Assembly: GCA_034519525.1 (NCBI GenBank)
Contig: JAXHOJ010000038.1
Span: 65,406-129,405 of the forward strand
Direction of reading: 5' to 3'
Length of the DNA: 64,000 bases
DNA from: Gemmobacter sp034519525
Lineage (GTDB): Bacteria > Pseudomonadota > Alphaproteobacteria > Rhodobacterales > Rhodobacteraceae
The position numbers and the translations under genes were made by a program. This document shows, piece after piece, positions 16,295-23,609 of this stretch (position 1 is the stretch's first letter; each line of letters opens with the position of its first letter). The notes beneath the pieces were generated by a model that was not told where the DNA came from, made no database searches, and saw nothing but the letters and a program-made list of their open reading frames with translations.

Positions 16295-16857
16295 CCAGGC
16301 CGGGTCGCGGCAAATGTCACGCCCTCAGCCCCGATCCGCCCGCCCACCAGCCGCCCCGGCTCTGCCGCCAGCGGGTGATCTTCGATCCAGTCGCGGTAGC
16401 GATCATTGCTGACGATGCGGGCGTTCAGCGCCTTTGCCCCTTCCAGCAGCAGCGGATCGGCCGGTGTGCCTTTGGGTGCCACGAAGACCTGCCGATGCGG
16501 CAGGCCCAGCCGCTGCGCCATATCGACCGGCCCCTGATAGCGGTTGCCGATCAGATAGCCGACATTGGCATCGAACCATACTGCAGGCGTCAGCCCGCGC
16601 GCCTGCAGATCCGCGATCACCCTGGTCAGAACCGCCAGATCGGGGCCGGTATTGCCCCAATACATCACGTTGGATCCATCAACGACCACCCAGCGCCGGG
16701 GTTTTGCCCGCGGCCGTTTGCGCGGCGCCAGCAGCAAAGCCGCAAAGACCCCGGCCAGCCCGGCCAGAGCAGCACCCGAAATCTGGGGAAAGTGCAGCCA
16801 GAGCGAAAAGGCCGTCACACCCAGGGAAACCAGCAAAAGCAGAACAGAGACGATCAT
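16291..16857 (-). CDS. Membrane-anchored NYN/Zc3h12a-like ribonuclease
   Basis: 188 aa. The first about 45 residues form one or two transmembrane helices (VSVLLLLVSLGVTAFSLWL, then AALAGLAGVFAALLL) followed by a basic patch RKRPRAKPRR. The rest is a NYN domain of the Zc3h12a-like type: VVVDGSNVMYWGN with the first catalytic aspartate, PAVWFDANVGYLIG, and NARIVSNDRYRDWIEDHP with the distal acidic pair. Such domains are metal-dependent endoribonucleases related to PIN and Regnase-1. The sequence places the catalytic domain on the cytoplasmic side if the basic patch follows the positive-inside rule. RNA targets are unknown. Convergent with uvrB. Confidence 0.78.
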   Translation of the reverse strand: MIVSVLLLLVSLGVTAFSLWLHFPQISGAALAGLAGVFAALLLAPRKRPRAKPRRWVVVDGSNVMYWGNTGPDLAVLTRVIADLQARGLTPAVWFDANVGYLIGNRYQGPVDMAQRLGLPHRQVFVAPKGTPADPLLLEGAKALNARIVSNDRYRDWIEDHPLAAEPGRLVGGRIGAEGVTFAATRPG

Positions 16858-16876
16858 GGGGCGAAATCAGCACACA

Positions 16877-16922
16877 ACAGAAAAGAAAACCGGCTGCCAG
16901 GCCCGGTCTGTGCCTGGCAGCC
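16877..16922 (-). terminator. Terminator after the GlsB-like gene
   Basis: On the minus strand GGCTGCCAGGC, a nine-base loop, GCCTGGCAGCC, then GGTTTTCTTTTC. A perfect 11-bp stem. Confidence 0.9.
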
Positions 16923-16927
16923 AGGGC

Positions 16928-17182
16928 TTACGCCCGTTTCAGAACCCGGGCGATCACCAGCAGGATCACCGCACCCAGGGTCGAATGGATGATGGCGGCT
17001 ACCACGCCCCCACCCACGGCAAAGCCGATGCGCGGCAACACCAGGCTGGCGATGAACGCCCCCAGGATGCCAACCACGATATTGCCAAGCAGGCCAAAGC
17101 CTGAACCCGACACCAGTTTGCCCGCCAGCCAACCGGCCACCGCGCCGACCAGCAGCATCACGACCAGACTTTCGATTCCCAT
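16928..17182 (-). CDS. GlsB/YeaQ/YmgE family stress-response membrane protein
   Basis: 84 aa, three hydrophobic glycine-rich helices: SLVVMLLVGAVAGWLAGKL, GLLGNIVVGILGAFIASLV and GVVAAIIHSTLGAVILLVIA. This is the transglycosylase-associated/GlsB family, small inner-membrane proteins induced by general stress and low pH. The biochemical role is not established. The ATG at 17182 follows AGGGGG. It is monocistronic and ends in a strong terminator. Confidence 0.88.
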   Translation of the reverse strand: MGIESLVVMLLVGAVAGWLAGKLVSGSGFGLLGNIVVGILGAFIASLVLPRIGFAVGGGVVAAIIHSTLGAVILLVIARVLKRA

Positions 17183-17283
17183 GGCACCCCCTTGGGTTGA
17201 TATGCGTTGACACTATGCGCCCCGGCTAGCTGACGGCAAGAGCGCCCCGTGATAACCTGCTGTTTCCAGACCCGGAGAGTCCC

Positions 17284-17562
17284 ATGCGCAGCCTGTCCAT
17301 CCTGTTTGCCCTTCTGGCCACCCCCGCCCTCGCCTCGTCCGAGGATGCCTGGCAGGAATTTCGCCAGCTGACCGAAACCAACTGCCTTGCCCTGATCGAC
17401 ACGCCCGGAGAGGTAACGATCGAGGTCAATCCCTTTGGGTCGGACCAGTTTGGCGTGGCGCTGCTGTCGGTGACAACTGATGCAGGCACGGATCGCATGG
17501 CCTGCATCATGAACAAGCAGACCGGCGCCGCCGAACTGACGGCGCCCTTCACCAATCAGTAA
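17284..17562 (+). CDS. Small secreted protein, unknown function
   Basis: 92 aa with a Sec signal peptide (MRSLSILFALLATPALAS, cleavage after ALA). The mature part is about 74 residues with two cysteines (NCLALI and MACIMN), possibly a disulfide, and a repeated beta pattern. The ATG follows GGAGAGTCCC. Not recognised as a named family. The stop overlaps the convergent monooxygenase gene by seven bases. Confidence 0.75.
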   Translation: MRSLSILFALLATPALASSEDAWQEFRQLTETNCLALIDTPGEVTIEVNPFGSDQFGVALLSVTTDAGTDRMACIMNKQTGAAELTAPFTNQ

Positions 17563-17873
17563 ACCTGCATCACCTCGTACATGACGGGTTCGAACCGCGA
17601 ACACAGCCCCGAAATGCGGCGGTTGCGTTCGCGCATTTCCGGGGTACGCAGCATCGCCTGATAATCTTCGCGCCGCTGCCATTTCGAATAATTGGCGATC
17701 CGGGTCTGGGCATCGTTCATATGCAGCCCTGCCCCCAGAAACCCGGGCTGATGGCGGATGAAATCGTGATAGGCCTCTTGCAGCGCCTCCATCAGATCCT
17801 GTGCGGTGCCCGGCGACATCTCGAATGTGGTGATGACGGTCTGGCCTTGAAACTCTGTTGTGATCTCTGGCAT
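17556..17873 (-). CDS. Antibiotic-biosynthesis-monooxygenase (ABM) superfamily protein
   Basis: 105 aa. It shows the ferredoxin-like ABM pattern: QTVITTFEMSPGTAQDLMEA for strand 1/helix 1, HQPGFLGAGLHMNDAQTRIA for the central strands, NYSKWQRREDYQAMLRTPEM with the conserved W near residue 64. Family members are small dimeric cofactor-free oxygenases or haem-degrading proteins; the substrate here is unknown. The ATG at 17873 is chosen because the upstream extension lacks the fold. Confidence 0.75.
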   Translation of the reverse strand: MPEITTEFQGQTVITTFEMSPGTAQDLMEALQEAYHDFIRHQPGFLGAGLHMNDAQTRIANYSKWQRREDYQAMLRTPEMRERNRRISGLCSRFEPVMYEVMQVY

Positions 17874-17922
17874 GGTTTGCGTCCTCCCTCTGCCGAGGCT
17901 AACATCAGAACCGCGGAAAATC

Positions 17923-18111
17923 ATGCAGCTCATCGACCCTGACCATCCGTTCTTTCGCCCGGTCTGGCGCCGTTGGGCGACAGCGCTGTTTCCGCTGGTC
18001 TGGGCCGGGATCGAGCTTTACGGCGGCAACCCCGGCTGGGCGGCGGCCTTTGGCGCGGCCGGCGCCTATGCGTTCTGGCAATTGGTCATCGTCGGCCCTT
18101 CGGACAAATAA
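17923..18111 (+). CDS. Small two-helix membrane protein, unknown
   Basis: 62 aa: MQLIDPDHPFFRPVWRRWAT then two hydrophobic segments (ALFPLVWAGIELYGG and GWAAAFGAAGAYAFWQLVIV). The HPFFRPVWRRW N-terminus recurs in small Rhodobacterales membrane proteins as far as I recall; function unknown. It is divergent from the ABM gene (50 bases) and its 3' end overlaps the convergent lipoprotein gene by 26 bases. Confidence 0.65.
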   Translation: MQLIDPDHPFFRPVWRRWATALFPLVWAGIELYGGNPGWAAAFGAAGAYAFWQLVIVGPSDK

Positions 18112-18385
18112 GCGTACCGCGCAGGGTTTCGCTGGCCCCATCCACCCGCCAGGCCCCCAGATCGCAACCCGTCAGCCAGGGCACCACGGCCCGCATGGTC
18201 GCGCGGGTTTCGCGGTGGTCTGCCACGGGCGGGCCGCTGCGCACCACCTCTGCGCGGTTGCGCTGGCGGTAGAGTGTATAGGTCTGGCCATCAATTGTGG
18301 TTTCATGCCGCGCACCGCCAATCATCAGCGGTTTGGGCGCGCAGGCGGCCAGCAGGATCAGCAAGGGGATCAGGACGAATCGCAT
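18086..18385 (-). CDS. Putative lipoprotein, unknown function
   Basis: 99 aa. The signal peptide ends in a lipobox, LLILLAACAPKPLMIGG, with Cys about residue 15. The mature part (TTIDGQTYTLYRQRNRAEVV ... LTGCDLGAWRVDGASETLRG) is short, mostly beta, with a further cysteine pair. Two adjacent ATG codons (18388 and 18385) are possible starts. Expected in the periplasm or anchored to the outer or inner membrane. No named family recognised. Confidence 0.7.
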   Translation of the reverse strand: MRFVLIPLLILLAACAPKPLMIGGARHETTIDGQTYTLYRQRNRAEVVRSGPPVADHRETRATMRAVVPWLTGCDLGAWRVDGASETLRGTLICPKGRR

Positions 18386-18609
18386 CATCGGGACAGATTG
18401 CCAGCCCGGCCTGAACAGCCGGTTAACGCCCCTGCCCCAGAAGTTGCGCCCTGCCCGCCCGCAGTTCCCTGATCTTGCGCCCCTTTCGGCCAGATCGGCC
18501 AAACCCCGCCGATCCCGCGCCTTTCCTTGCAAAAACCCGCCCGAATCTTCATACTCATGGCACAAAACCCGCGGTGGTTTTCCCACCGAAGAGGCAAGAG
18601 GCAGTAGGC

Positions 18610-18924
18610 ATGACGAAACTTGCTCTGGCAGGCGCTCTGGCGGCGCTGGCACTTCCTTTCATGGCAGCCATGGTCGAGGCCGGCCCCGTTGAACGGGCCT
18701 GTCTGCGGTCGGAAAGAAGCAGCGCCAATCGCGCGGTTTGCGCCTGTATTCAACAGGTTGCCGATATGACGCTGCGGGGCGGCGATCAGCGGCAGGCGGC
18801 CAAGCTGATGAACGATCCCGACCGCGCGCATGAGGTCTGGATTTCCAAGCGGGCATCCGACGACGCGTTCTGGGATCGCTACAAGAACTTCGGCCAGACA
18901 GCCGAAGCCTATTGCGGCAGCTGA
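18610..18924 (+). CDS. Secreted cysteine-containing protein, unknown function
   Basis: 104 aa with a clear signal peptide (LALAGALAALALPFMAAMVEA). The mature part has four cysteines (ERACLRSERSS, AVCACIQQ, AYCGS) arranged as if for two disulfides, and mostly helical sequence. This is a small conserved secreted protein type of Rhodobacterales; I do not recognise a function. The following 255 bases up to the sirtuin gene show no gene. Confidence 0.75.
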   Translation: MTKLALAGALAALALPFMAAMVEAGPVERACLRSERSSANRAVCACIQQVADMTLRGGDQRQAAKLMNDPDRAHEVWISKRASDDAFWDRYKNFGQTAEAYCGS

Positions 18925-19179
18925 TTCCCGGCGGCAAGGCCTTGCGGTGCCTGCCCTGCTCAAGGGCGGGTTCTGGCGGAAACATGTGAAATATCAACAG
19001 GCTGAAGCCTGTTCTGCCCTTTTGGCCTGTTTTGTGCTGGCAAGATTGCGCAGGCCTCTGGCCGTATGGCTGCTGCCCCTAGGCGGAGGGCCAGGCCCAA
19101 GCAACGCAGGGCAGGCATGTATTTCCTTTATATTCCATACAGATAGCCAACCCTTTCCCGTTGTCACGGAGCCGATGCC

Positions 19180-19896
19180 ATGGAGAAACTGCTGATCCTG
19201 ACCGGCGCGGGCATCAGTGCGGAAAGCGGGCTGGGCACCTTTCGCGACCGCGATGGAATCTGGAGCCGTTACGATCTGAACGCCGTGGCAACGCCCGAAG
19301 GCTTTGCCCGTAACCCATTGCTTGTGCATAAATTTTACAATGCACGCCGCGCCGCCAGCCGCGCCGCCCATCCCAATGCCGCCCATCACGCGCTGGCCCG
19401 GCTGGAGCGTGAATTCCCCGGCGAGGTGCTGATCGTGACCCAGAATGTCGATGATCTGCACGAACGCGCCGGATCGCGGCGGGTGCTGCATATGCATGGC
19501 AGTCTGGAAGGCGCGCTTTGCGCCGATTGCGGCCACCGCTGGGCGGCCCCGGCGGTGATGCTGGCCTCTGTCCCCTGCCCCGTCTGCTCTGCGTCCCGCA
19601 TCCGTCCCGACATCGTGTGGTTCGGAGAATATCCCTATCACATGGAGGAAATCTGGCAGGCGCTGCGGCAGGCGGATGTTTTCGTGGCCATCGGCACCTC
19701 TGGCACCGTCTATCCGGCGGCGGCCTTTGCGCAGGATGCGGCCCGCGCCGGGGCCTGGTGTCTGGAGCTGAACGCCGAGGCCAGCGCCACCGCGCCGGAT
19801 TTTGACGCGCTGCGCCTTGGCCCGGCCACCCGGCTGGTACCGGAATGGGTGAACGACGTGCTGACGCACGGCACGGCAGGAAAACAGCCGGGGTAG
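19180..19896 (+). CDS. cobB: NAD-dependent protein deacylase, sirtuin
   Basis: 238 aa. The NAD-binding signature LLILTGAGISAESGLGTFRD opens the protein, followed by TQNVDDLHERAGS and the catalytic histidine in LHMHGSLEGA. The zinc is held by CADC and CPVC (about residues 110-138), and FGEYPYHMEE and IGTSGTVYPAAAF complete the Rossmann core. KFYNARRA contains the Tyr-x-x-Arg pair that in SIRT5-type (class III) sirtuins selects succinyl or malonyl lysine, so desuccinylation as well as deacetylation is likely. Acetyl-CoA synthetase, a classic sirtuin target, is also encoded in this window (57-59 kb). Confidence 0.92.
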   Translation: MEKLLILTGAGISAESGLGTFRDRDGIWSRYDLNAVATPEGFARNPLLVHKFYNARRAASRAAHPNAAHHALARLEREFPGEVLIVTQNVDDLHERAGSRRVLHMHGSLEGALCADCGHRWAAPAVMLASVPCPVCSASRIRPDIVWFGEYPYHMEEIWQALRQADVFVAIGTSGTVYPAAAFAQDAARAGAWCLELNAEASATAPDFDALRLGPATRLVPEWVNDVLTHGTAGKQPG

Positions 19897-19908
19897 ATCA
19901 CCCCGGCT
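19885..19908. terminator. Shared hairpin between convergent sirtuin and PCu(A)C genes
   Basis: AGCCGGGGT-AGATC-ACCCCGGCT, a perfect 9-bp stem overlapping the sirtuin stop codon. No strong T-tract on either side. Confidence 0.55.
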
Positions 19909-19916
19909 GATCGGGA

Positions 19917-20420
19917 TCAGTTGCCGGTGCCAGTCGCATGGCCATGCTTGTGGCCCTGCATCGGCATATCGCCCATGGCCCCCTGGCGTTGCAGATCCAC
20001 CGGGATCTCGACCACCATGGCGCCTGCCTTTTCGAAGGTCAGCGTCACGGCAACCACATCGCCCTGCGCCAGCGGCCGCGTCAGGCCAAGGAACATGACA
20101 TGGTCGCCGCCGCGCGCCAGGGCATGGCTACCATGGGCGGGCACGGCAAAGCCCTCGGGCACCTCTACCATCTGCATCACGCCATCGGCGCCAGCCTTGT
20201 GGGTGTGCAGTTCCACCTTCTGCGCCACATCAGAGCTGGCGGAAATCAGGCGATCATCGCTGGCGGCGTGGTTTTCGATCACCATGAAGGCGGCGCCGCT
20301 TTTGGCCATGGCGCCCGAGGTGCGGGCATAGGCATCGGAAATCATGATGCCTTCGGCAAAGGCCGGAAAGGCAGCAAGGGTCAGCGCCGTAGCGGCGAGA
20401 AGCGATTTGAAACGGGTCAT
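19917..20420 (-). CDS. Periplasmic copper chaperone PCu(A)C
   Basis: 167 aa. Signal peptide SLLAATALTLAAFPAFA; the mature protein has the Cu(I) ligand set of the family H-M-x10-M-x21-H-x-M in form: VELHTHKAGADGVMQMVEV, then PAHGSHALARGGDHVMFLGL. The C-terminal tail GDMPMQGHKHGHATG is rich in Met and His and may bind more copper. These proteins deliver copper to haem-copper oxidases, including cbb3 oxidase, which is encoded at 48-51 kb here. A DUF2946-type protein follows upstream in the same direction. Start at 20420. Confidence 0.9.
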   Translation of the reverse strand: MTRFKSLLAATALTLAAFPAFAEGIMISDAYARTSGAMAKSGAAFMVIENHAASDDRLISASSDVAQKVELHTHKAGADGVMQMVEVPEGFAVPAHGSHALARGGDHVMFLGLTRPLAQGDVVAVTLTFEKAGAMVVEIPVDLQRQGAMGDMPMQGHKHGHATGTGN

Positions 20421-20457
20421 CTGTCTGTCCTTGATTCATAAGGGAAAAAACCGGGAA

Positions 20458-20808
20458 TCAGACAAGGTGCGGGGGGCCACGGGCCTGTGGATGCAGCAAG
20501 AGCTGGGGCAGCACGGCCTGCACCACGGGCAGGGCCAGCACCTCGGCCCGCAGGAAAGGCGCCTGTGGCGCAGATACCGGCGCATCGGCCAGGCCTGCGG
20601 CAAGGGCCGCCGTGCAATCCGGGCAGAGATGCGGCGGCGCCGTCGGCTGGCCCGAGGCATCCAGATGCAGCGTCACCATGCCCGCGCCCGAGCAGATGGT
20701 GATACTGCCCGCCGCCGGCGCCTGCAGCCGCATGGCGGCAGCCTGCACCGCCCCGATGCACAGCATCAGGGCCAGAAACAGCACAGGAAACAGGCGAACC
20801 ACAGTCAT
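20458..20808 (-). CDS. DUF2946-type copper-associated membrane/secreted protein
   Basis: 116 aa. An N-terminal hydrophobic segment (LFPVLFLALMLCIGAVQAAA) is followed by AGSITICSGAGMVTLHLDAS and PHLCPDCTAALAAG, the C-S-G-x-G and H-x-C-P-x-C pattern that I associate with DUF2946 proteins near copper genes. Cys and His could bind metal. It lies 37 bases upstream of the PCu(A)C gene on the same strand, so the two are probably co-transcribed. Start at 20808 is tentative because the ribosome site is weak. Confidence 0.65.
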   Translation of the reverse strand: MTVVRLFPVLFLALMLCIGAVQAAAMRLQAPAAGSITICSGAGMVTLHLDASGQPTAPPHLCPDCTAALAAGLADAPVSAPQAPFLRAEVLALPVVQAVLPQLLLHPQARGPPHLV

Positions 20809-20867
20809 GCGCCCAGCAATAGCCGACAGGCCGCGCAACGCAAGGCGACAGAATGACCAGAAATGCA

Positions 20868-20895
20868 GAAACCCCGCTCGCAGGGCGAACGGGGT
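20868..20895 (-). terminator. Terminator of rpmB
   Basis: Minus strand ACCCCGTTCGC-CCT-GCGAGCGGGGT followed by TTTCTG; 11-bp stem about 25 bases past the rpmB stop. Confidence 0.75.
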
Positions 20896-20919
20896 CAGCA
20901 AAGCCAGAAACCGGCAGGA

Positions 20920-21207
20920 TCAGGCGGCAGCCTGCGCCTTTTCGATGTCTTTCTTGATTTTCAGCGCCTTGTCCGAAAGCTCGGTATAATGGGCTTTCGA
21001 CAGGAAGGCATCCAGACCGCCGCGGTGATCGACGGTGCGCAGGGCAGCCGAAGAGATCCGCAGTTTGAACGACTGGCCCAGCACATCCGACAGCAGGGTG
21101 ACATCATTCAGGTTCGGCAGGAAGCGCCGTTTGCTTTTGTTGTTGGCGTGGCTGATTTTGTTACCAACCATCGGGCCTTTTCCGCTCAGTTCGCAGACGC
21201 GCGACAT
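20920..21207 (-). CDS. rpmB: 50S ribosomal protein L28
   Basis: 95 aa. Starts MSRVCELSGKGPMVGNKISH and contains ANNKSKRRFLPNLNDVTL, the L28 signature, with a basic C-terminal helix ALKIKKDIEKAQAAA. The size matches alphaproteobacterial L28. Start at 21207 follows AAGGAA. Monocistronic with its own terminator; no rpmG next to it. Confidence 0.96.
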   Translation of the reverse strand: MSRVCELSGKGPMVGNKISHANNKSKRRFLPNLNDVTLLSDVLGQSFKLRISSAALRTVDHRGGLDAFLSKAHYTELSDKALKIKKDIEKAQAAA

Positions 21208-21463
21208 CGTCTTGTTCCTTGTCTTTCGGACCTGTGCCCGGAAGGCGACGGCCCGGAGTAACACCAATGACGCCCGCTGACCCAGCAGGCACCCAATTCC
21301 ATCGCAGCCGTGTATGGGGAAACGCCGGGCAGGTCAAGCGATTCACTGCAGGGCGGCGCCGGTTGTCTTGCCCAGGGGGAAGCCGTACCGGCAAAGGCGC
21401 CGCGCGGGGCCGGGGCGACCCGCAAAATCTTGCAAGATTTTTGCCCGCGCGCCGGTTGCGGCC

Positions 21464-22438
21464 TCAGCGCCCCAGCAGCCCCAGCAGTTCGGCCGCGGCC
21501 TCGTCGGGGGTACGCTGGCCGGTGCCGACCTCGGCCCCCAGCCGCTGCATGATGCCTTTCAGCGGGTCACGGGCCAGCCGGGCCAACAGGCTCTGGCGGA
21601 CCTCTTCCTCGAACCAGTGGCGCGACTGGGCGCGGCGGCGGTCCTGCCAGTGCCCATGCGCGCGGCGCCAATCGGCCAAAGCCTGCATTTCTGCCCAGGC
21701 GGCCTGCAGGCCCTGATCCTGCAGCGCCGAAACCGCCAGCGCCTTGGGAAAGCCCTCGGGATCCTGCGGGCGGCGGCGCAGCAGGCGCAGGGCGCCCGCA
21801 TAATCGGCCTGGGTGCGCAGGGCCGCCGGTTTCAGATCGCCATCCGCCTTGTTCACCAGAATGATATCGGCCATTTCCATGATGCCGCGCTTGACGCCCT
21901 GCAATTCGTCGCCGCCCGCCGGGGCCAGCAGCAGCAGGAACAGGTCGCACATTTCGGCCACCATGGTTTCCGACTGGCCCACCCCCACGGTTTCGATCAG
22001 CACGACGTCGTAGCCCGCAGCCTCGCACAGGGCCACGGCCTCGCGCGTGCGGCGGGCGACGCCGCCCAGATGGGTCTGGCTGGGCGAGGGGCGGATGAAG
22101 GCCATGGGATCGCGCGACAGCCGTTCCATCCGGGTCTTGTCGCCCAGGATCGAGCCGCCGGTGCGCGCCGAAGACGGATCGACGGCCAGAACCGCCACCC
22201 GCAGCCCCTGCCCGGTCAGCAGCAGGCCGAAGCTTTCGATGAAGGTGGATTTGCCCACCCCCGGCGTGCCGGAAAGCCCGATGCGCAGGGCCTGCCGCCC
22301 GGCCTGTGCCACGGCGGCCACCAGGGCGCGGGCCTGCACCCGGTGATCGTCGCGCGCACTTTCCACCAGGGTGATGGCGCGGGCCAGCGCCCGGCGATCC
22401 CCGGCGATCACGGATTGTGCAAGGCTTGAAACATCCAT
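21464..22438 (-). CDS. meaB: Methylmalonyl-CoA mutase-associated GTPase MeaB (ArgK/MeaB family G3E-like GTPase)
   Basis: 324 aa. P-loop GLSGTPGVGKSTFIESFGLL (about residues 55-74), switch region AVDPSSARTGGSILGDKTRM, LIETVGVGQSETMVAEMCDL with the DxxG-equivalent, and the base-recognition NKAD in IILVNKADGDLKPAAL. MeaB protects and loads cobalamin into methylmalonyl-CoA mutase. No mutase gene is in the window. ATG 22438 chosen at the conserved MDVSSLAQSVIAGDRRALAR start. The 255 bases downstream to rpmB hold no gene. Confidence 0.9.
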   Translation of the reverse strand: MDVSSLAQSVIAGDRRALARAITLVESARDDHRVQARALVAAVAQAGRQALRIGLSGTPGVGKSTFIESFGLLLTGQGLRVAVLAVDPSSARTGGSILGDKTRMERLSRDPMAFIRPSPSQTHLGGVARRTREAVALCEAAGYDVVLIETVGVGQSETMVAEMCDLFLLLLAPAGGDELQGVKRGIMEMADIILVNKADGDLKPAALRTQADYAGALRLLRRRPQDPEGFPKALAVSALQDQGLQAAWAEMQALADWRRAHGHWQDRRRAQSRHWFEEEVRQSLLARLARDPLKGIMQRLGAEVGTGQRTPDEAAAELLGLLGR

Positions 22439-22635
22439 CGGCAGCTCCGGTGCAAGGCATCCCTGATCGCGGCTCGTCCGGCAGGTCTGTGCCGAGCCGC
22501 CGCGCATCAGGGGTGTAATGCCCGGTCAGCGCATTATATTCCAGCCCCGGAGCGGTCTTTGGGCCGCCCGCCGGACAGATCGACGACGGAACACCGGCAG
22601 AACAGGCCGCAGGCACGAACGGAAAAGGATGTGCG

Positions 22636-23355
22636 ATGCAGATCAGGGCAGCAGTTGTGGCGCTAACACTCGCGCTTGGCCTCGCCACACCACTGGCGGC
22701 CGAAGAGGCGCGATTCGATCTGGTGCTGCGCGGCATCACGGCGGGAAGTCTCAGCTGGTCGGGAAGCGGCACGCCGGGCGGGGCCTACAGCGTGGCGGGG
22801 CGGCTGAAGACCTCGGGCCTGGCCGCCATGCTGAAACGGCTGCGCTATGATGCGCAGGCCAAGGGGCAGATCACCGCGCAGGGGGATTTCCAGCCCGCCA
22901 GCTATGTCGAAGATGCCGATACCGGGCGGCGGCAGTCGCAATCGCAGATCACCTATGTCAAGGGCGTGCCGCAGGTGACGCACAGCAAATCCGACCGCAA
23001 GCCCCGCCCCTGGGATATCGACGCGGCAGGCCAGGCGGGCACGGTCGATCCGCTGACGGCCATGTTCGCGGCGCTGCGCGATGTGGCACCGGGCAAGGAA
23101 TGTGGCGTGAACCTGCAGGTCTTCGATGGCCGCCGCGCCAGTGCCGTCAGCACCGGCGCCCCCTCGCGCCAGGGCGATCGCGTGGTCTGCGCGGGCGAAT
23201 ACCGCCGCATCGCCGGCTTCTCGCCCGAGGATATGGCCGAAAAGACCCGCTTTCCCTTTACCCTCACCTATGCCCCCAGCCCCGATGGCAAGATGCGGGT
23301 GATCGAGGTCTCGATGGAATCGCTCTACGGCAAGGCCCGGCTGGTGCGCCAGTAA
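22636..23355 (+). CDS. DUF3108 domain periplasmic protein
   Basis: 239 aa with a signal peptide (AAVVALTLALGLATPLAA). The mature part contains RFDLVLRGITAGSLSWSGSG and GRLKTSGLAAMLKRLRYDAQ, then a second half with FPFTLTYAPSPDGKMRVIEV. This matches the DUF3108 layout, a large beta-sheet periplasmic/outer-membrane-associated protein of unknown function. A family A repeat follows the stop immediately. Confidence 0.75.
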   Translation: MQIRAAVVALTLALGLATPLAAEEARFDLVLRGITAGSLSWSGSGTPGGAYSVAGRLKTSGLAAMLKRLRYDAQAKGQITAQGDFQPASYVEDADTGRRQSQSQITYVKGVPQVTHSKSDRKPRPWDIDAAGQAGTVDPLTAMFAALRDVAPGKECGVNLQVFDGRRASAVSTGAPSRQGDRVVCAGEYRRIAGFSPEDMAEKTRFPFTLTYAPSPDGKMRVIEVSMESLYGKARLVRQ

Positions 23356-23380
23356 TCCGGATGCCCCCGTAATCTCCCCC

Positions 23381-23448
23381 CTTCCTCTTGGCCCAAATAC
23401 CCTCGGGGGGAGGCCCGTCAGGGCCGTGGGGGGCGGAAAGCCCCCCGG
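23381..23448 (+). repeat. Dispersed GC-rich hairpin repeat, family A copy 3
   Basis: TTCCTCTTGGCCCAAATACC then CTCGGGGGGAGGCCCG, GGGCCGTGGGGGGC and GCCCCCC. Located between DUF3108 and hrpB. Confidence 0.8.
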
Positions 23449-23609
23449 CGACCTGCGGCAGGCGCGACCATGGCGCCGCATCCCATGGCAATGCCGCCGG
23501 GCGGGGCTCGATGCCCCGACCGGCGGCCCCCCTTCCGGCAAAGCCTCCTTTGGCAAAACCCCGCCCGGCAAAGCTGGACAGCGCGGCGCCGATCTGGTGG
23601 AACGGCGGC

